Numbered from the stretch's first letter, positions 18,682 through 27,317 are shown. The stretch: DNA of 64,000 bases from an uncultured Porphyromonas sp. (GCF_938039215.1 NZ_CALHVI010000019.1:1-64000); one strand, 5' to 3'. The notes: generated by a model from the sequence alone, not told the origin. Translations and numbers: made by a program.

Positions 18682-18923
18682 AAGTCTTTAAGTATATAGC
18701 TTTAATTCTGTTGGTCCGAGCCTCACCGCCCCCATCTTCGGAAGGCGGAGCTCGGCTCGGTGTGCCTCGTAATGAACGAGGAGGGAGCGTCGACCCATAT
18801 ACACGAGTCCTCTCCCTCTGCTAAATAAGAGGCAAAAGGGATGCCATGGTTTAAGTCTGGACTAATTCCTTCGTTTTTCATGACAAAATGTACCATCACC
18901 GACCTACAGCTACACCCCAAAGG
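18682..18923. other. Gene-free upstream region of htrA
   Basis: AT-richer stretch between the htrA start and the palindrome array. On the minus strand, TACATTTTG at about 18883-18891 is one insertion away from the -7 consensus and would give a leader of roughly 200 nt. I see no ORF, tRNA or clear riboswitch here. Confidence 0.4.
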
Positions 18924-19032
18924 AAACCTACTGTAGGTCGGTCGACCGACCCACGGTAGGTCGTCGAGGCGACCCACGGTAGGTCGTCGAGGCGACCCAC
19001 AGTAGGTTTTTTCGACGACCTACCGTAGGTTT
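18924..19032. repeat. Palindrome array, five units, forward orientation
   Basis: The longest copy: AAACCTACTGTAGG, two successive CCCACGGTAGG units with the same spacer TCGAGG, CCCACAGTAGG followed by TTTTTT, then CCTACCGTAGGTTT. The duplication of unit 2 together with its spacer shows growth by unit duplication. A lone half unit sits just before it (18899-18909). It lies 38 bp downstream of the DUF2851 stop and upstream of htrA. Confidence 0.92.
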
Positions 19033-19070
19033 CTTTTCACCCCCTCTAGAGACCGCTCCACAAGCGACTT

Positions 19071-20324
19071 CTACGAGGGGGCATTTTCCCGCCCCGAGGC
19101 GAAGGGACAGAGCTGGCATCTTCCCCGAAGGCAATAGCCCTCATGAAGCTCGAGAAGGGCCTGCGACTCCAGAGCAGTCTCTAGGGGAAGTCCTGCACGG
19201 GTGAAGAGGCGGGTGATGTGGTTCTCTTCGGCGGGGAGCGTCTCGATCAGCTGGCGGGGCAAAGACTCCTCCTTGGGCTCTTGGTAGGCCATGCGCCACG
19301 CTCGGCGATAGGGCAAGAGCACGTTGATCGCGAGGCTCGCACACGCAGCTTGGCTCAGACCTCCATCCCCTCGCCACTTCCCTCCACACCAAGCCTCATC
19401 TAGAGGATGATGTAGGAGGCGGTGAAGCTCCCCAAGGGTAGATACCTGCTGGAGCGTCTCTCCCAAGAGATCGACCTGGGTAAGGAGGGCAGCAAGCTGG
19501 AGCAGGCGAAATTCGGGGAGGTTCGTTGGGCGGGTGCGAGCCCGACGGAATGAGCCTGCAGGCAGAGGCTCTAGGCTATACTTATGCTGGAGGAAGGCGA
19601 ACTCTTCCTCACAGCGTGTCCGTCGCTCGCCCTCGGGAAGGAAGCCTAAAAGGCCTGCCGTCCCCACGAGGAGCGCCTCGAGCTGGAGGCGCTGATCCCG
19701 ATGCTTCAGCAGGAGGTGAAGGGGCAAGCGGAAGGCAAGGCGCTCCATCGCTTCATTGTTGAGCCCAAAGCCCAGATGCCTCAGCAAAAGGGCATAGAGC
19801 GCTTGCCCCCAGTCACCCGAAGAGCGGGCACGAAGGCGATCGACCTCCTCAGCCTTGCGCCCCAGACGAGCACGATAGAGGCAGGAGAGCCACGTGTGGC
19901 GCAGGTCTTCCGAGACCAGCCTTAGCCCCTCGGCACATGGGAGCATCATCTCCCCCGAATAGCCTAAGCTAGGTGGCTCTGGGAGCACTTCGGGCACCAT
20001 CAAGAGGCAGGTGGGCATCTCCCCGCCCGCAGGGTGCTGGACGGCACGATTATCCAGCTCCACGACATGCAGGATCACCGAGCGGTAGGCCGGATCTTCG
20101 TCGTGCCCGTGCTGGTACCACTGGCTCGAGGCATGATGGATCTCCACACAGCCGACCCACAGCAGGTCATCGATCTGGATCTTTGCCCCGAAGAAGTCGG
20201 GACCCGCATGATGATTGAGCACCCCAGGGTCGATGACCTCGATGCGAGCATCTCGGAGACCACCCATAGGGATGAGACGAGCCCACAGACGACGGGCCCA
20301 GATATAGTGAAGGAAGGCTTCCAT
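19071..20324 (-). CDS. DUF2851 family protein
   Basis: 417 residues, typical length for this Bacteroidota-specific family. The N-terminal half carries the family signature: LNHHAGPDFFGAKIQID, GCVEIHHASSQWYQHGHD and YRSVILHVV. The spacing of Asp (GPDFF) and the VEIH strand recalls restriction-endonuclease-like folds, but a nuclease role is only inference. The C-terminus ends in a Cys cluster (CLRGRCQLCPFA) that may bind metal. Function is unknown. It lies 63 bp downstream of a small HsdR_N nuclease-like gene on the same strand, so the two may work together. Confidence 0.85.
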   Translation of the reverse strand: MEAFLHYIWARRLWARLIPMGGLRDARIEVIDPGVLNHHAGPDFFGAKIQIDDLLWVGCVEIHHASSQWYQHGHDEDPAYRSVILHVVELDNRAVQHPAGGEMPTCLLMVPEVLPEPPSLGYSGEMMLPCAEGLRLVSEDLRHTWLSCLYRARLGRKAEEVDRLRARSSGDWGQALYALLLRHLGFGLNNEAMERLAFRLPLHLLLKHRDQRLQLEALLVGTAGLLGFLPEGERRTRCEEEFAFLQHKYSLEPLPAGSFRRARTRPTNLPEFRLLQLAALLTQVDLLGETLQQVSTLGELHRLLHHPLDEAWCGGKWRGDGGLSQAACASLAINVLLPYRRAWRMAYQEPKEESLPRQLIETLPAEENHITRLFTRAGLPLETALESQALLELHEGYCLRGRCQLCPFASGRENAPS

Positions 20325-20387
20325 GGTAGACGAGGGGAAGGGCTTGGGGTGTAGAGCACCACAAGCCTAGGACTCAGAGCCGAGCGA

Positions 20388-20846
20388 TCAGCCCGTGACT
20401 AGCTCCGAGTAAGCGGGGAACTGGGGGAGGAAGGTGTAGGACATCGCCTCGTAGTCGATCTGACAGACCAGATGTTCGATGCCGTTACTCAGGACAAGGT
20501 AGGGGACACGAAGCACATAGTTGTAGCGGACGATCTGCTGCAGCACCGTCTCCGAGAGCGGGATATGCGGAGCCTTGTACTCGAGGATCATCTGCGGACG
20601 TAGTGCCCGATCATATAGTAGGGTATCACAGCGCTTGGTGGTCGCTCCGAGCTGAAGGGCTACTTCATTCTGCATCAGCTGCTGGGGATAGCCCCCCTCG
20701 TCCAGCAGGAAGTGAACGAAGTGCTGACGCACCCACTCCTCTGGGGTGAGACGGACGAACTTACGACGCAGCTCATCATAGATGTAGGGCTTCCCATCAC
20801 GACGGGTCAGACGTGCGGGATACCTCGGGAGATTTAGCTCGATCAT
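20388..20846 (-). CDS. Stand-alone HsdR N-terminal-like PD-(D/E)xK protein
   Basis: 152 residues. It resembles only the nuclease domain of type I restriction R subunits: an early Glu-rich helix, KRCDTLLYD (catalytic Asp) and MILEYKAP (ExK motif), followed by the QIVRYN helix. No helicase or specificity subunit is nearby, so it is not a restriction system. In Bacteroidota this small gene often neighbours holA (general knowledge), as here, where it is divergent with 65 bp between the starts. A DNA-repair or replication-linked nuclease role is plausible but unproven. Confidence 0.82.
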   Translation of the reverse strand: MIELNLPRYPARLTRRDGKPYIYDELRRKFVRLTPEEWVRQHFVHFLLDEGGYPQQLMQNEVALQLGATTKRCDTLLYDRALRPQMILEYKAPHIPLSETVLQQIVRYNYVLRVPYLVLSNGIEHLVCQIDYEAMSYTFLPQFPAYSELVTG

Positions 20847-20849
20847 GAC

Positions 20850-20858
20850 TATCTTTGT
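20850..20858 (+). promoter_or_regulatory. -7 promoter element for holA
   Basis: TATCTTTGT matches TAnnTTTG exactly, 53 bp upstream of the holA ATG at 20912. It starts 3 bp beyond the start codon of the divergent HsdR_N gene, so a -33 element would lie inside that gene. It also argues against the upstream in-frame start at 20855. Confidence 0.65.
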
Positions 20859-20911
20859 ACCTAGGTCTTCGTGGGTACAAACCCCTACGAAGGTACATAT
20901 TTATCGTAGAG

Positions 20912-21913
20912 ATGCCCACGTACGACGACATTATCCGAGCCCTCAAGCAACGACGACCTAAGCGCGTCTACCTCCTGACGGGCGACGAACCCCTCTTCAT
21001 CGATCAGATCGCTTCCTTCGCCTCGAGCCACCTCATCCCCGAGGAGGAGCGAGACTTCAACCAAAGCATCCTCTACGGAGGCGATGTCTCTGCTCGGGAT
21101 ATTCTCCTCGAGGCACTGCGCTTCCCGATGATGGGGAGCCAAGTGCTCGTGCTCGTACGTGAAGCCCAGCAGGTACGTGATCTGGATCAGCTCGCCCCTC
21201 ACCTCTCGGAGCTCCCCGAATCCACCTGCCTCATCCTCTGCTACAAGAAGAAGGCAGACAAGCGCAAGGCCCTCTACAAAGCCGCCAGTGCCCTAGATGC
21301 CGTCTACGAGTCGCCACGCATGTACGACTCGAAGATCCCCGACTTCATCATCAAGAGCTTCGCCGCTTGTCAGCTGACGATCGACCCTCGTACGGCGCAC
21401 CTCATGGCCGATGCTACGGGCAATGACCTAGAGAAGATCCTCCAAGAGATCGACAAGATCTCGATCGCCATCTCAGGTAAGACCCGCACCATCACCCCAG
21501 AGCTCATCGAGTACTATGTCGGCATCAGTAAGGAGTACAACAACTTCGAGCTCCTCTCCGCTCTGCTGCGCCGAGACTCGGGGCGAGCCTACCGCATCGC
21601 CTTCTACTTCGCTGCCAATGAGCGCACTCATCCCATACAGATGACCCTCTCCACGCTCTTCGGCTTCTTCTCGAACCTGATGGCCGTCTATTACCTCCCC
21701 AACCCTCAGGAGCAAAGCATCGCTACCCTGCTGGGGGTGCAGGCCTTCGTAGCCCGAGACTATGATCTGGCTCGACGGAACTACACCGCAGCTCAGACCT
21801 TTGCCATCATCCACCACCTACGGCTGATCGATGCCTATTCCAAGGGGGTAGATGCCTCTATCCCTAGCTCGGAGCTCTACTCCGAACTCATATCCCGTAT
21901 CCTATCGGCCTAG
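20912..21913 (+). CDS. holA: DNA polymerase III subunit delta
   Basis: 333 residues from the ATG at 20912 (MPTYDDIIRALKQ); the open frame reaches back to 20855, but that would start inside the predicted -7 element and add non-family residues. HolA is the clamp-loader subunit that opens the sliding clamp. The family pattern is visible: RVYLLTGDEPLFIDQI near the start, the FPMMGSQVLVLVREAQQ strand, LILCYKKKADKRK, and the conserved helical C-terminal domain (NFELLSALLRRDSGRAYRI). It ends 2 bp before the helicase start, so the two are co-transcribed. Confidence 0.93.
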   Translation: MPTYDDIIRALKQRRPKRVYLLTGDEPLFIDQIASFASSHLIPEEERDFNQSILYGGDVSARDILLEALRFPMMGSQVLVLVREAQQVRDLDQLAPHLSELPESTCLILCYKKKADKRKALYKAASALDAVYESPRMYDSKIPDFIIKSFAACQLTIDPRTAHLMADATGNDLEKILQEIDKISIAISGKTRTITPELIEYYVGISKEYNNFELLSALLRRDSGRAYRIAFYFAANERTHPIQMTLSTLFGFFSNLMAVYYLPNPQEQSIATLLGVQAFVARDYDLARRNYTAAQTFAIIHHLRLIDAYSKGVDASIPSSELYSELISRILSA

Positions 21914-21915
21914 CC

Positions 21916-24180
21916 ATGCAGCGCAAGCAATACGTCCAGGACTTCATCGCCCATACCCGACGCAACATCTTCCTCACCGGCAAGGCGGGCACGGGGAAGA
22001 CCACCCTGCTCCACTACATCCGAGAGCATACCTACAAGAGCTGTATCATCGCTGCTCCGACGGGCATCGCTGCCCTGAATGCGGGAGGGACGACCCTGCA
22101 CTCCCTCTTCCAGCTACCCATAGGCTCCTTCATCCCCGACTCGATGGCTCAGCTCCCATCGACCCCATCCCAGCTCTTCGTCACCCCGAGGGACTTCCGT
22201 CGTCATGTACATCTGCAGGAGCGTAAGATCCGCCTACTCCAAGCGCTGGAGCTCCTAGTCATCGACGAGGTGAGTATGCTTCGTGCCGACACGCTGGACC
22301 TCGTAGATCTTGTGCTGAGGAGTGTGCGCCGTAGCCCCCTACCCTTCGGTGGGGTGCAGGTGCTCTTCATCGGGGATCTCCTCCAGCTCCCACCCGTGGT
22401 GAAGCCTCAGGAGTGGAGCGTGCTCAGCCAGTATTACCCCAGTCTCTTTTTCTTCCACGCACAGGTACTGCAGAGATACCCGCCCCTCTACATCGAGCTG
22501 ACGCACGTCTATCGCCAAGAGGATGAGCGCTTCATCGGTCTGCTGAATCACCTGCGCTACAGCCAGCTCACGGGCGACGATCTCTTTTGGCTGAAGAGTC
22601 GGGTACGTCCCACCTTCGACCCCATCAAGAGCGAAGGCTATGTGACCCTGACGACGCACAATGCCCGAGCCGATGAGATCAACCGCAAGGCACTCGAAGC
22701 CCTCCCCGGAGCCTACCAAGACTATCATGCTCGTATCGCTGGGGACTTCCCCGAGCACCTCTATCCTCTGGAGCCCATGCTCCGCCTGAAGATCGGGGCT
22801 CGGGTGATGATGATCAAGAACGATACCCAGCAACCCCGACGCTTCTACAACGGTATGCTTGGCACCGTCGAAGAGATGACGGACAAGAAGCTCTTCGTAC
22901 GGCTGGAGGACGGCGAACTCCTAGATGTTCCCCTCTACTCCTGGGAGAATGCCCGCTACCAACTCAACGAGCAGACAGGCGACACCGAGCCCGACATCCA
23001 AGGGGTCTTCAAGCACTTCCCCGTTCGTCTAGCTTGGGCCATCACCATCCACAAGAGCCAAGGTCTGACCTTCGACCGTGCAGCCATCGACCTCGAGGCG
23101 GCCTTTGCTTCGGGGCAGGCCTATGTAGCTCTCTCCCGCTTGCGTAGCCCCGAGGGATTAGTACTCCTCTCCCCGCTCAGCTCTGACACCCTTGCGGTAC
23201 CCAGCCTCATCACCGACTACGAGAAGACGCAGTCCAGCGACACGGAGCTTGAGCAAATCCTCTCGAGCGACAAGCTCAGCTACTGGGAGGCGGAGACAAT
23301 CGAAGCCTTCAACTGGGCTCCCCTCTCCGACCTCTACCGCCAGCATGCGTACAGCTATCGTATCGAGAGCGAGCGCAGCAAGAAGAGCTCCTTCGGGGAC
23401 TGGGCGCTGGAGCAGTCAGCGCTGATGGATGAGCTACGAGGGATAGCGGACAAGTTCATCCTCCAGCTCCGCTCCCTCTATGCAGGGGGCGAGGCGGCTC
23501 TCCCGCAGATCGCTCGGCGTGTCGAGGAGGCTACCCGCTACTTCCTCCCTCGCTGGAGAAGGCTCTTCTCCAGTCTGATGGAGACGCAGCACCAAGTGCG
23601 AGGCATGAAGAAGGTGAAGGAATTCATTGCCGAGCTCGATCTCCTCTACGGGCAGACCGTCCGTCAGGTGCGAGCCCTTCTGCGTATCGAGGGGAGCATG
23701 CAGACCCTCTCCTCGGGGCTCTATCCCGACCGACAGACCATCCAGATCGAAGAGCGTCTAGAGGCTTGGATGCGGATGGCGAAGGCTGAGGTCAAGATCC
23801 CCTACATCGTCCCCAACCAAGAGAGCTCGACGAGCAAGAAGACCGCCAAGGAGAAGAAGGCGAAAGAGCCCCGCATCTCCACACAGGAGAAGACGCTTGA
23901 GCTCCTCCGAGCGGGCAAGACTCCGCTGGAGGTGGCGGGCGAGCGATCACTCAGCATCGGCACGATCTACGCCCACATCGCCCAGCTCCTCGAGCAGGGA
24001 CGGATCAGCGATGAGGAAGCGCTCATCTCACCCGAGAAGCTCCAAGAGCTCGCCCCCTACTTCGCCGAGATGGACGAAGCTGCGGGTCTCAAGCCTATCT
24101 ACGAAGCGACCTCGGGGCGCTACGACTACCACGAGCTTCGCCTCTACCTCTCGGCCTATCGTCACCGACGAGGGAGATAA
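21916..24180 (+). CDS. PIF1-like superfamily 1B DNA helicase with C-terminal HTH domain
   Basis: 754 residues. The helicase core has Walker A GKAGTGKTTLL (about residue 22), GIAALNAGGTTLHSLF (motif Ia), LLVIDEVSMLRAD (Walker B), GDLLQLPPV (motif III) and, near residues 375-410, WAITIHKSQGLTFD with AYVALSRLRSPEGL (motifs V/VI), as in the PIF1/RecD group. A linker region (about 430-640) follows. The last ~110 residues contain a helix-turn-helix of the HTH_40 type (KTLELLRAGKTPLEVAGERSLSIGTIYAHIAQL) found at the end of RecQ-like and PIF1-like helicases in Bacteroidota. The likely role is unwinding of forks or structured DNA. Confidence 0.92.
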   Translation: MQRKQYVQDFIAHTRRNIFLTGKAGTGKTTLLHYIREHTYKSCIIAAPTGIAALNAGGTTLHSLFQLPIGSFIPDSMAQLPSTPSQLFVTPRDFRRHVHLQERKIRLLQALELLVIDEVSMLRADTLDLVDLVLRSVRRSPLPFGGVQVLFIGDLLQLPPVVKPQEWSVLSQYYPSLFFFHAQVLQRYPPLYIELTHVYRQEDERFIGLLNHLRYSQLTGDDLFWLKSRVRPTFDPIKSEGYVTLTTHNARADEINRKALEALPGAYQDYHARIAGDFPEHLYPLEPMLRLKIGARVMMIKNDTQQPRRFYNGMLGTVEEMTDKKLFVRLEDGELLDVPLYSWENARYQLNEQTGDTEPDIQGVFKHFPVRLAWAITIHKSQGLTFDRAAIDLEAAFASGQAYVALSRLRSPEGLVLLSPLSSDTLAVPSLITDYEKTQSSDTELEQILSSDKLSYWEAETIEAFNWAPLSDLYRQHAYSYRIESERSKKSSFGDWALEQSALMDELRGIADKFILQLRSLYAGGEAALPQIARRVEEATRYFLPRWRRLFSSLMETQHQVRGMKKVKEFIAELDLLYGQTVRQVRALLRIEGSMQTLSSGLYPDRQTIQIEERLEAWMRMAKAEVKIPYIVPNQESSTSKKTAKEKKAKEPRISTQEKTLELLRAGKTPLEVAGERSLSIGTIYAHIAQLLEQGRISDEEALISPEKLQELAPYFAEMDEAAGLKPIYEATSGRYDYHELRLYLSAYRHRRGR

Positions 24181-24193
24181 GCTCCTCCAAAAG

Positions 24194-24229
24194 GTCAGGG
24201 CTGGCGCTTCAAAAAGCGTCAGCCCTGAC
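24194..24229 (+). terminator. Hairpin after helicase gene
   Basis: A 16-bp inverted repeat (24194-24209 with 24214-24229, one G-T wobble), 13 bp past the stop, with a 4-nt A loop. There is no U-tract. It probably ends the holA-helicase transcript. Confidence 0.65.
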
Positions 24230-24262
24230 TGCATAAATACAGGCCTTGGGAAGGCTCGAAAT

Positions 24263-24354
24263 AAAACCCACTGTGGGTCGCCGAAAAAACCTACTGTAGG
24301 TCGGTCGACCGACCCACGGTAGGTCGTCGAGGCGACCTACCGTGGGTCGTTTTT
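24263..24354. repeat. Palindrome array, four units, mosaic order
   Basis: Cores: AAAACCCACTGTGGG, then AAAAAACCTACTGTAGG, CCCACGGTAGG and CCTACCGTGGG, ending GGTCGTTTTT before a C-rich run. Units 2 and 3 with spacer GTCGAC match the first two units at 18924; the first unit belongs to the reverse type seen at 32233. The array ends 78 bp before the -7 element of the DUF4254 gene. Confidence 0.9.
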
Positions 24355-24431
24355 CACCCCCTCCCAAGCACCTTCCACAAAGGGCTAGAAGAAGCCACCC
24401 AATCCGAGATATGCGAATTAGCCTTTTTCAT

Positions 24432-24440
24432 TATCTTTGG
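24432..24440 (+). promoter_or_regulatory. -7 promoter element for DUF4254-GT9 genes
   Basis: TATCTTTGG matches TAnnTTTG, 42 bp upstream of the ATG at 24482. It overlaps the TTG at 24437 that would otherwise give a longer frame, so that start is rejected. Confidence 0.6.
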
Positions 24441-24481
24441 TAGGCGCTATATACCTCACATCTCAAGGCGCTTTGACTATT

Positions 24482-25096
24482 ATGAAGCCGTTCAGCCAAC
24501 TAGCCATCCGCATCTTCAAGGAGGCCATACATGAGTACGAGCTCAGGGGCAGTGTCGATACCCCTTGCTCGGGCAATCCTTACCCAGCACACACCATCGA
24601 GCACGACCTCTTCCGCAAGAACTGGATCGACAATGCCCAGTGGTGCCTCGAGGACATCATCCGAGATCCTGAGATCGACCCCGTCGAAGCGCTGAAGATC
24701 AAGCGTCGTATCGACCGAAGCAATCAGGAGCGCACGGATCTGGTGGAGCTCATCGATAGCTTCTTCTTCACACAGTTCGCCGACGTGAAGCCTCTCCCCG
24801 AAGCCAAGATCAACACCGAGAGCCCTGCTTGGGCCATCGACCGACTCTCCATCCTCGAGCTGAAGATCTACAACATGGACAAGGCGGTCAAGAGTGCAGG
24901 CTCTGACGAAGCTCTTCGTGAGAAGTGCAGCACCAAGCTACAAGTCCTCCTCGAGCAAGAGCGAGATCTCTCCACCGCTATCGACGAACTCCTAGAGGAT
25001 ATCACCGCCGGACGTAAGTACATGAAGGTCTACAAGCAGATGAAGATGTACAACGACCCCGAGCTCAACCCCATGCTCAAGGGTCAGACGCTCTAG
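24482..25096 (+). CDS. DUF4254 family protein
   Basis: 204 residues, start chosen at the ATG (MKPFSQLAIRIFKEAI) behind a consensus -7 element. The pattern matches DUF4254: HTIEHDLFRKNWIDNAQWCLED, IKRRIDRSNQERTDLVE and IDRLSILELKIYNM. It is all alpha-helical with no signal or membrane segment, so cytoplasmic. The function is unknown; in Bacteroidota it commonly precedes a family 9 glycosyltransferase, as here, hinting at a role in lipopolysaccharide core synthesis. Confidence 0.85.
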   Translation: MKPFSQLAIRIFKEAIHEYELRGSVDTPCSGNPYPAHTIEHDLFRKNWIDNAQWCLEDIIRDPEIDPVEALKIKRRIDRSNQERTDLVELIDSFFFTQFADVKPLPEAKINTESPAWAIDRLSILELKIYNMDKAVKSAGSDEALREKCSTKLQVLLEQERDLSTAIDELLEDITAGRKYMKVYKQMKMYNDPELNPMLKGQTL

Positions 25097-25133
25097 CCTC
25101 CCCCCCCTCCCAGTCCCTAGCTAACCTCTCCAA

Positions 25134-26189
25134 GTGGCTCGATACCTCATCATCCGCCTCTCGGCCATGGGCGATGTAGCGATGCTCGTCCAGCTCCTCT
25201 ATGCCGTGGCACGAGCCAACGAGCAGCATGAGTTCATCCTGCTCACTCAGCCCTTCCTGACGGAGCTCCTCCTAGATGCCCCAGACAATGTGGAGGCCAT
25301 GGCCATAGACATTCGCCGTGAGGAGCATAGCCTCCTCGGGCTCGTACGCTATGCCCAGCGTCTGAGACGAGAGCACTTCGATGCGGTACTGGACCTACAT
25401 GATGTACTGAGGACGAAGCTTCTCCGTGGCTTACTTCGTCTGACGGGTGTCCCCACCCAGCATCTAGTGAAGCCTCGCCAAGCGCGCAGACGACTCGTGG
25501 CCGATGACCCGAAGAAGGACCTTACGCCCCTACCCCCGATGTGGAGCCTCTATCAGCAGGTCTTCCGCTTGGCTGGACTCACCGTCCCCGAGAGCATCCC
25601 ACCCGTAGTCATCCACCCATCGATACTGGCTACCTTCGAACGACTTCACCCCGAGCTCCTTACCCGTGGGAGCGAACGCATCCGCCTCGGAGTAGCACCC
25701 TTCGCCTCCACCCCCGCTAAGACCTACGACCTCAAGCGTATGCTCGAGGTGATCCGTCAGCTAGAGGAGACCGAGCGCTTCGAGATCTTCCTCTTCGGAG
25801 GACGAGGCAGAGAGCAAGCCACCCTCGAGGAATGGGCTCTAGGCCGCCAGCATCTACGCTCGGTCGCAGGACAACTCGACCTCTCGAACGAGCTCATCCT
25901 CATGGCCTCCCTCCGAGCAATGATCTCGATGGATAGTGCCAACATGCACCTAGCCTCTCTCGTCGGCACCCGTGTCTTCTCCGTCTGGTGCTGTACCCAC
26001 CCCGCAGCGGGCTTCCTAGGTATCGGTCAGCGCTGGGAAGACTGCCTCCAACCCGAGGATGCTCCACGTAGACCGTGTAGCATCTTCGGTAACAACAAGC
26101 GCTGCCACACCGGTGAGAACTTCGCCTGCTCCCGAGCCTTAGCTCCCGAGCGCATCGTCCAGGCGGTGACTTCACTCCTAGAGGACTAG
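25134..26189 (+). CDS. Glycosyltransferase family 9 (heptosyltransferase-like)
   Basis: 351 residues with a GTG start (25134), 37 bp after the DUF4254 stop. The N-terminus ARYLIIRLSAMGDVAM is the GT9 signature that binds the acceptor. The C-terminal domain has LRAMISMDSANMHLASLVGTRVFSVW, the ADP-sugar-binding region of ADP-heptose:LPS heptosyltransferases, ending with a Cys-containing HTGENFACSR. The likely role is addition of a core sugar to lipid A-linked oligosaccharide on the cytoplasmic face. Donor sugar is uncertain, since Porphyromonas core need not contain heptose. Confidence 0.88.
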   Translation: MARYLIIRLSAMGDVAMLVQLLYAVARANEQHEFILLTQPFLTELLLDAPDNVEAMAIDIRREEHSLLGLVRYAQRLRREHFDAVLDLHDVLRTKLLRGLLRLTGVPTQHLVKPRQARRRLVADDPKKDLTPLPPMWSLYQQVFRLAGLTVPESIPPVVIHPSILATFERLHPELLTRGSERIRLGVAPFASTPAKTYDLKRMLEVIRQLEETERFEIFLFGGRGREQATLEEWALGRQHLRSVAGQLDLSNELILMASLRAMISMDSANMHLASLVGTRVFSVWCCTHPAAGFLGIGQRWEDCLQPEDAPRRPCSIFGNNKRCHTGENFACSRALAPERIVQAVTSLLED

Positions 26190-26241
26190 GGGGATCCTCT
26201 TCTAAGCTCCTGCCCCTGCCCCATCCGCATTTTATCTACGA

Positions 26242-26751
26242 ATGAAACTAAGAATCAACAAGCTCATCAGCGATGCAGGCTTAGGCTCGCGTCGTGATGT
26301 CGAGGAGTACATCCGCAAGGGTCGTGTCAAGATCAATGGACGACGTGCCCAGCTCTCCGACCTTGTCTCGGAGACGGATACAGTCTTCTTCGACGAAGTA
26401 GACCTTCCTGTCAAGGAGCTCCTCCAAGAGCATGCTGCCGAGGAGAAGCTCCAGAGCAAGCTCAAGAAGGATAGTGAGCGCCCCCGCTCCAAAGACCGCC
26501 GTAGTGAGCGTGCCGAGAGTCAGCGCCTACAAGCAGCCCCCAAGAGTGCTGCCCTGCGTAAGACCAGCAAGAACAACCCCGAGAACAAGCGTCAGCACCA
26601 AGCTCGTCTCGCTGGCTGGAGCGATGAGGAAGACACCTTCGATGAGCGACTCCTGCGCCATCACAATAGCGGTCGCCGAGGTAGTGCTCGCACCGAGCGC
26701 CCCAAGCACCGTCCTCAGGGTCGCTTCCGCTCCTACGATGATGAAGACTAA
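26242..26751 (+). CDS. S4-domain RNA-binding protein with basic disordered tail
   Basis: 169 residues. Residues 3-65 form an S4 domain (LRINKLISDAGLGSRRDVEEYIRKG, VKINGRR) as at the start of the RluB/RluE/RsuA pseudouridine synthases. The catalytic domain is absent; instead a charged Lys/Arg/Gln-rich tail (about 70-169) follows, probably unstructured. There is no stop or frameshift that would mark it as a broken synthase, and the gene continues 17 bp before the next start. The likely role is binding structured rRNA. Confidence 0.75.
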   Translation: MKLRINKLISDAGLGSRRDVEEYIRKGRVKINGRRAQLSDLVSETDTVFFDEVDLPVKELLQEHAAEEKLQSKLKKDSERPRSKDRRSERAESQRLQAAPKSAALRKTSKNNPENKRQHQARLAGWSDEEDTFDERLLRHHNSGRRGSARTERPKHRPQGRFRSYDDED

Positions 26752-26768
26752 CGTGCCACACCCCACCG

Positions 26769-27311
26769 ATGAAAGCCTATATCGTACGCCACACCTCTGT
26801 CCTCTGGGACGGCAATGAGACCTGCTATGGGGAGACCGACATCGATGTGCGTCCTACCTTCGCCGAGGAAGCCGAGGTGACACTCCGAGCACTCCAAGGG
26901 CTCTCCTTCGATGCTGTCTTCTCCTCCCCCCTACAGCGAGCACGCAAGCTCGCCTCCTTCTGTGGTCACCCCGAGGCCCTACTCGACGACCGCCTCAAGG
27001 AGATGAACTTCGGGCTCTGGGAAGGAAGACCTTGGGCAGAGATCATCCGTGATGAGCCCGTCGACGAGTTCTTCGCTCGCTACATCGAGCAGCCTGCCCC
27101 CGAGGGCGAATCTCTGGTGATGCAGTACAGCCGTGTCGAGGACTTCATCCGTGAGAAGCGCCGTGAGGGGCTCGAGCAGATCCTCGTCTTCTGCCACGGA
27201 GGTGTGATCAACTGCGCTCGGGCACTCGCTGGTACGACCCGACTGGTGGATGCCTTTGCTACCCTTCCCGACTTCGGCTCGGTCACCGAGCTGGACTTCT
27301 CCAAGCTTTGA
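26769..27311 (+). CDS. Histidine phosphatase family protein (CobC-like)
   Basis: 180 residues. The phosphohistidine motif VRHTSV lies at the N-terminus (in place of the more common RHG), with SSPLQRARKLA, a Glu in LKEMNFGLWEGRPW, and FCHGGVIN carrying the second catalytic His. NETCYGETDIDV matches alpha-ribazole phosphatase CobC, which removes phosphate in cobalamin nucleotide-loop assembly, but no other cobalamin gene lies nearby, so a general phosphatase is possible. It is followed by a hairpin terminator. Confidence 0.83.
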   Translation: MKAYIVRHTSVLWDGNETCYGETDIDVRPTFAEEAEVTLRALQGLSFDAVFSSPLQRARKLASFCGHPEALLDDRLKEMNFGLWEGRPWAEIIRDEPVDEFFARYIEQPAPEGESLVMQYSRVEDFIREKRREGLEQILVFCHGGVINCARALAGTTRLVDAFATLPDFGSVTELDFSKL

Positions 27312-27317
27312 CTCCGA

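Noticed and set aside
18924..19032. CRISPR array interpretation of the palindrome arrays
   Set aside because: Repeats are short, imperfect and palindromic, spacers are only 6-8 nt and partly identical, and no cas gene is present.
20388..20846. Type I restriction-modification system
   Set aside because: Only the HsdR N-terminal-like domain is present; no motor domain, HsdM or HsdS nearby.
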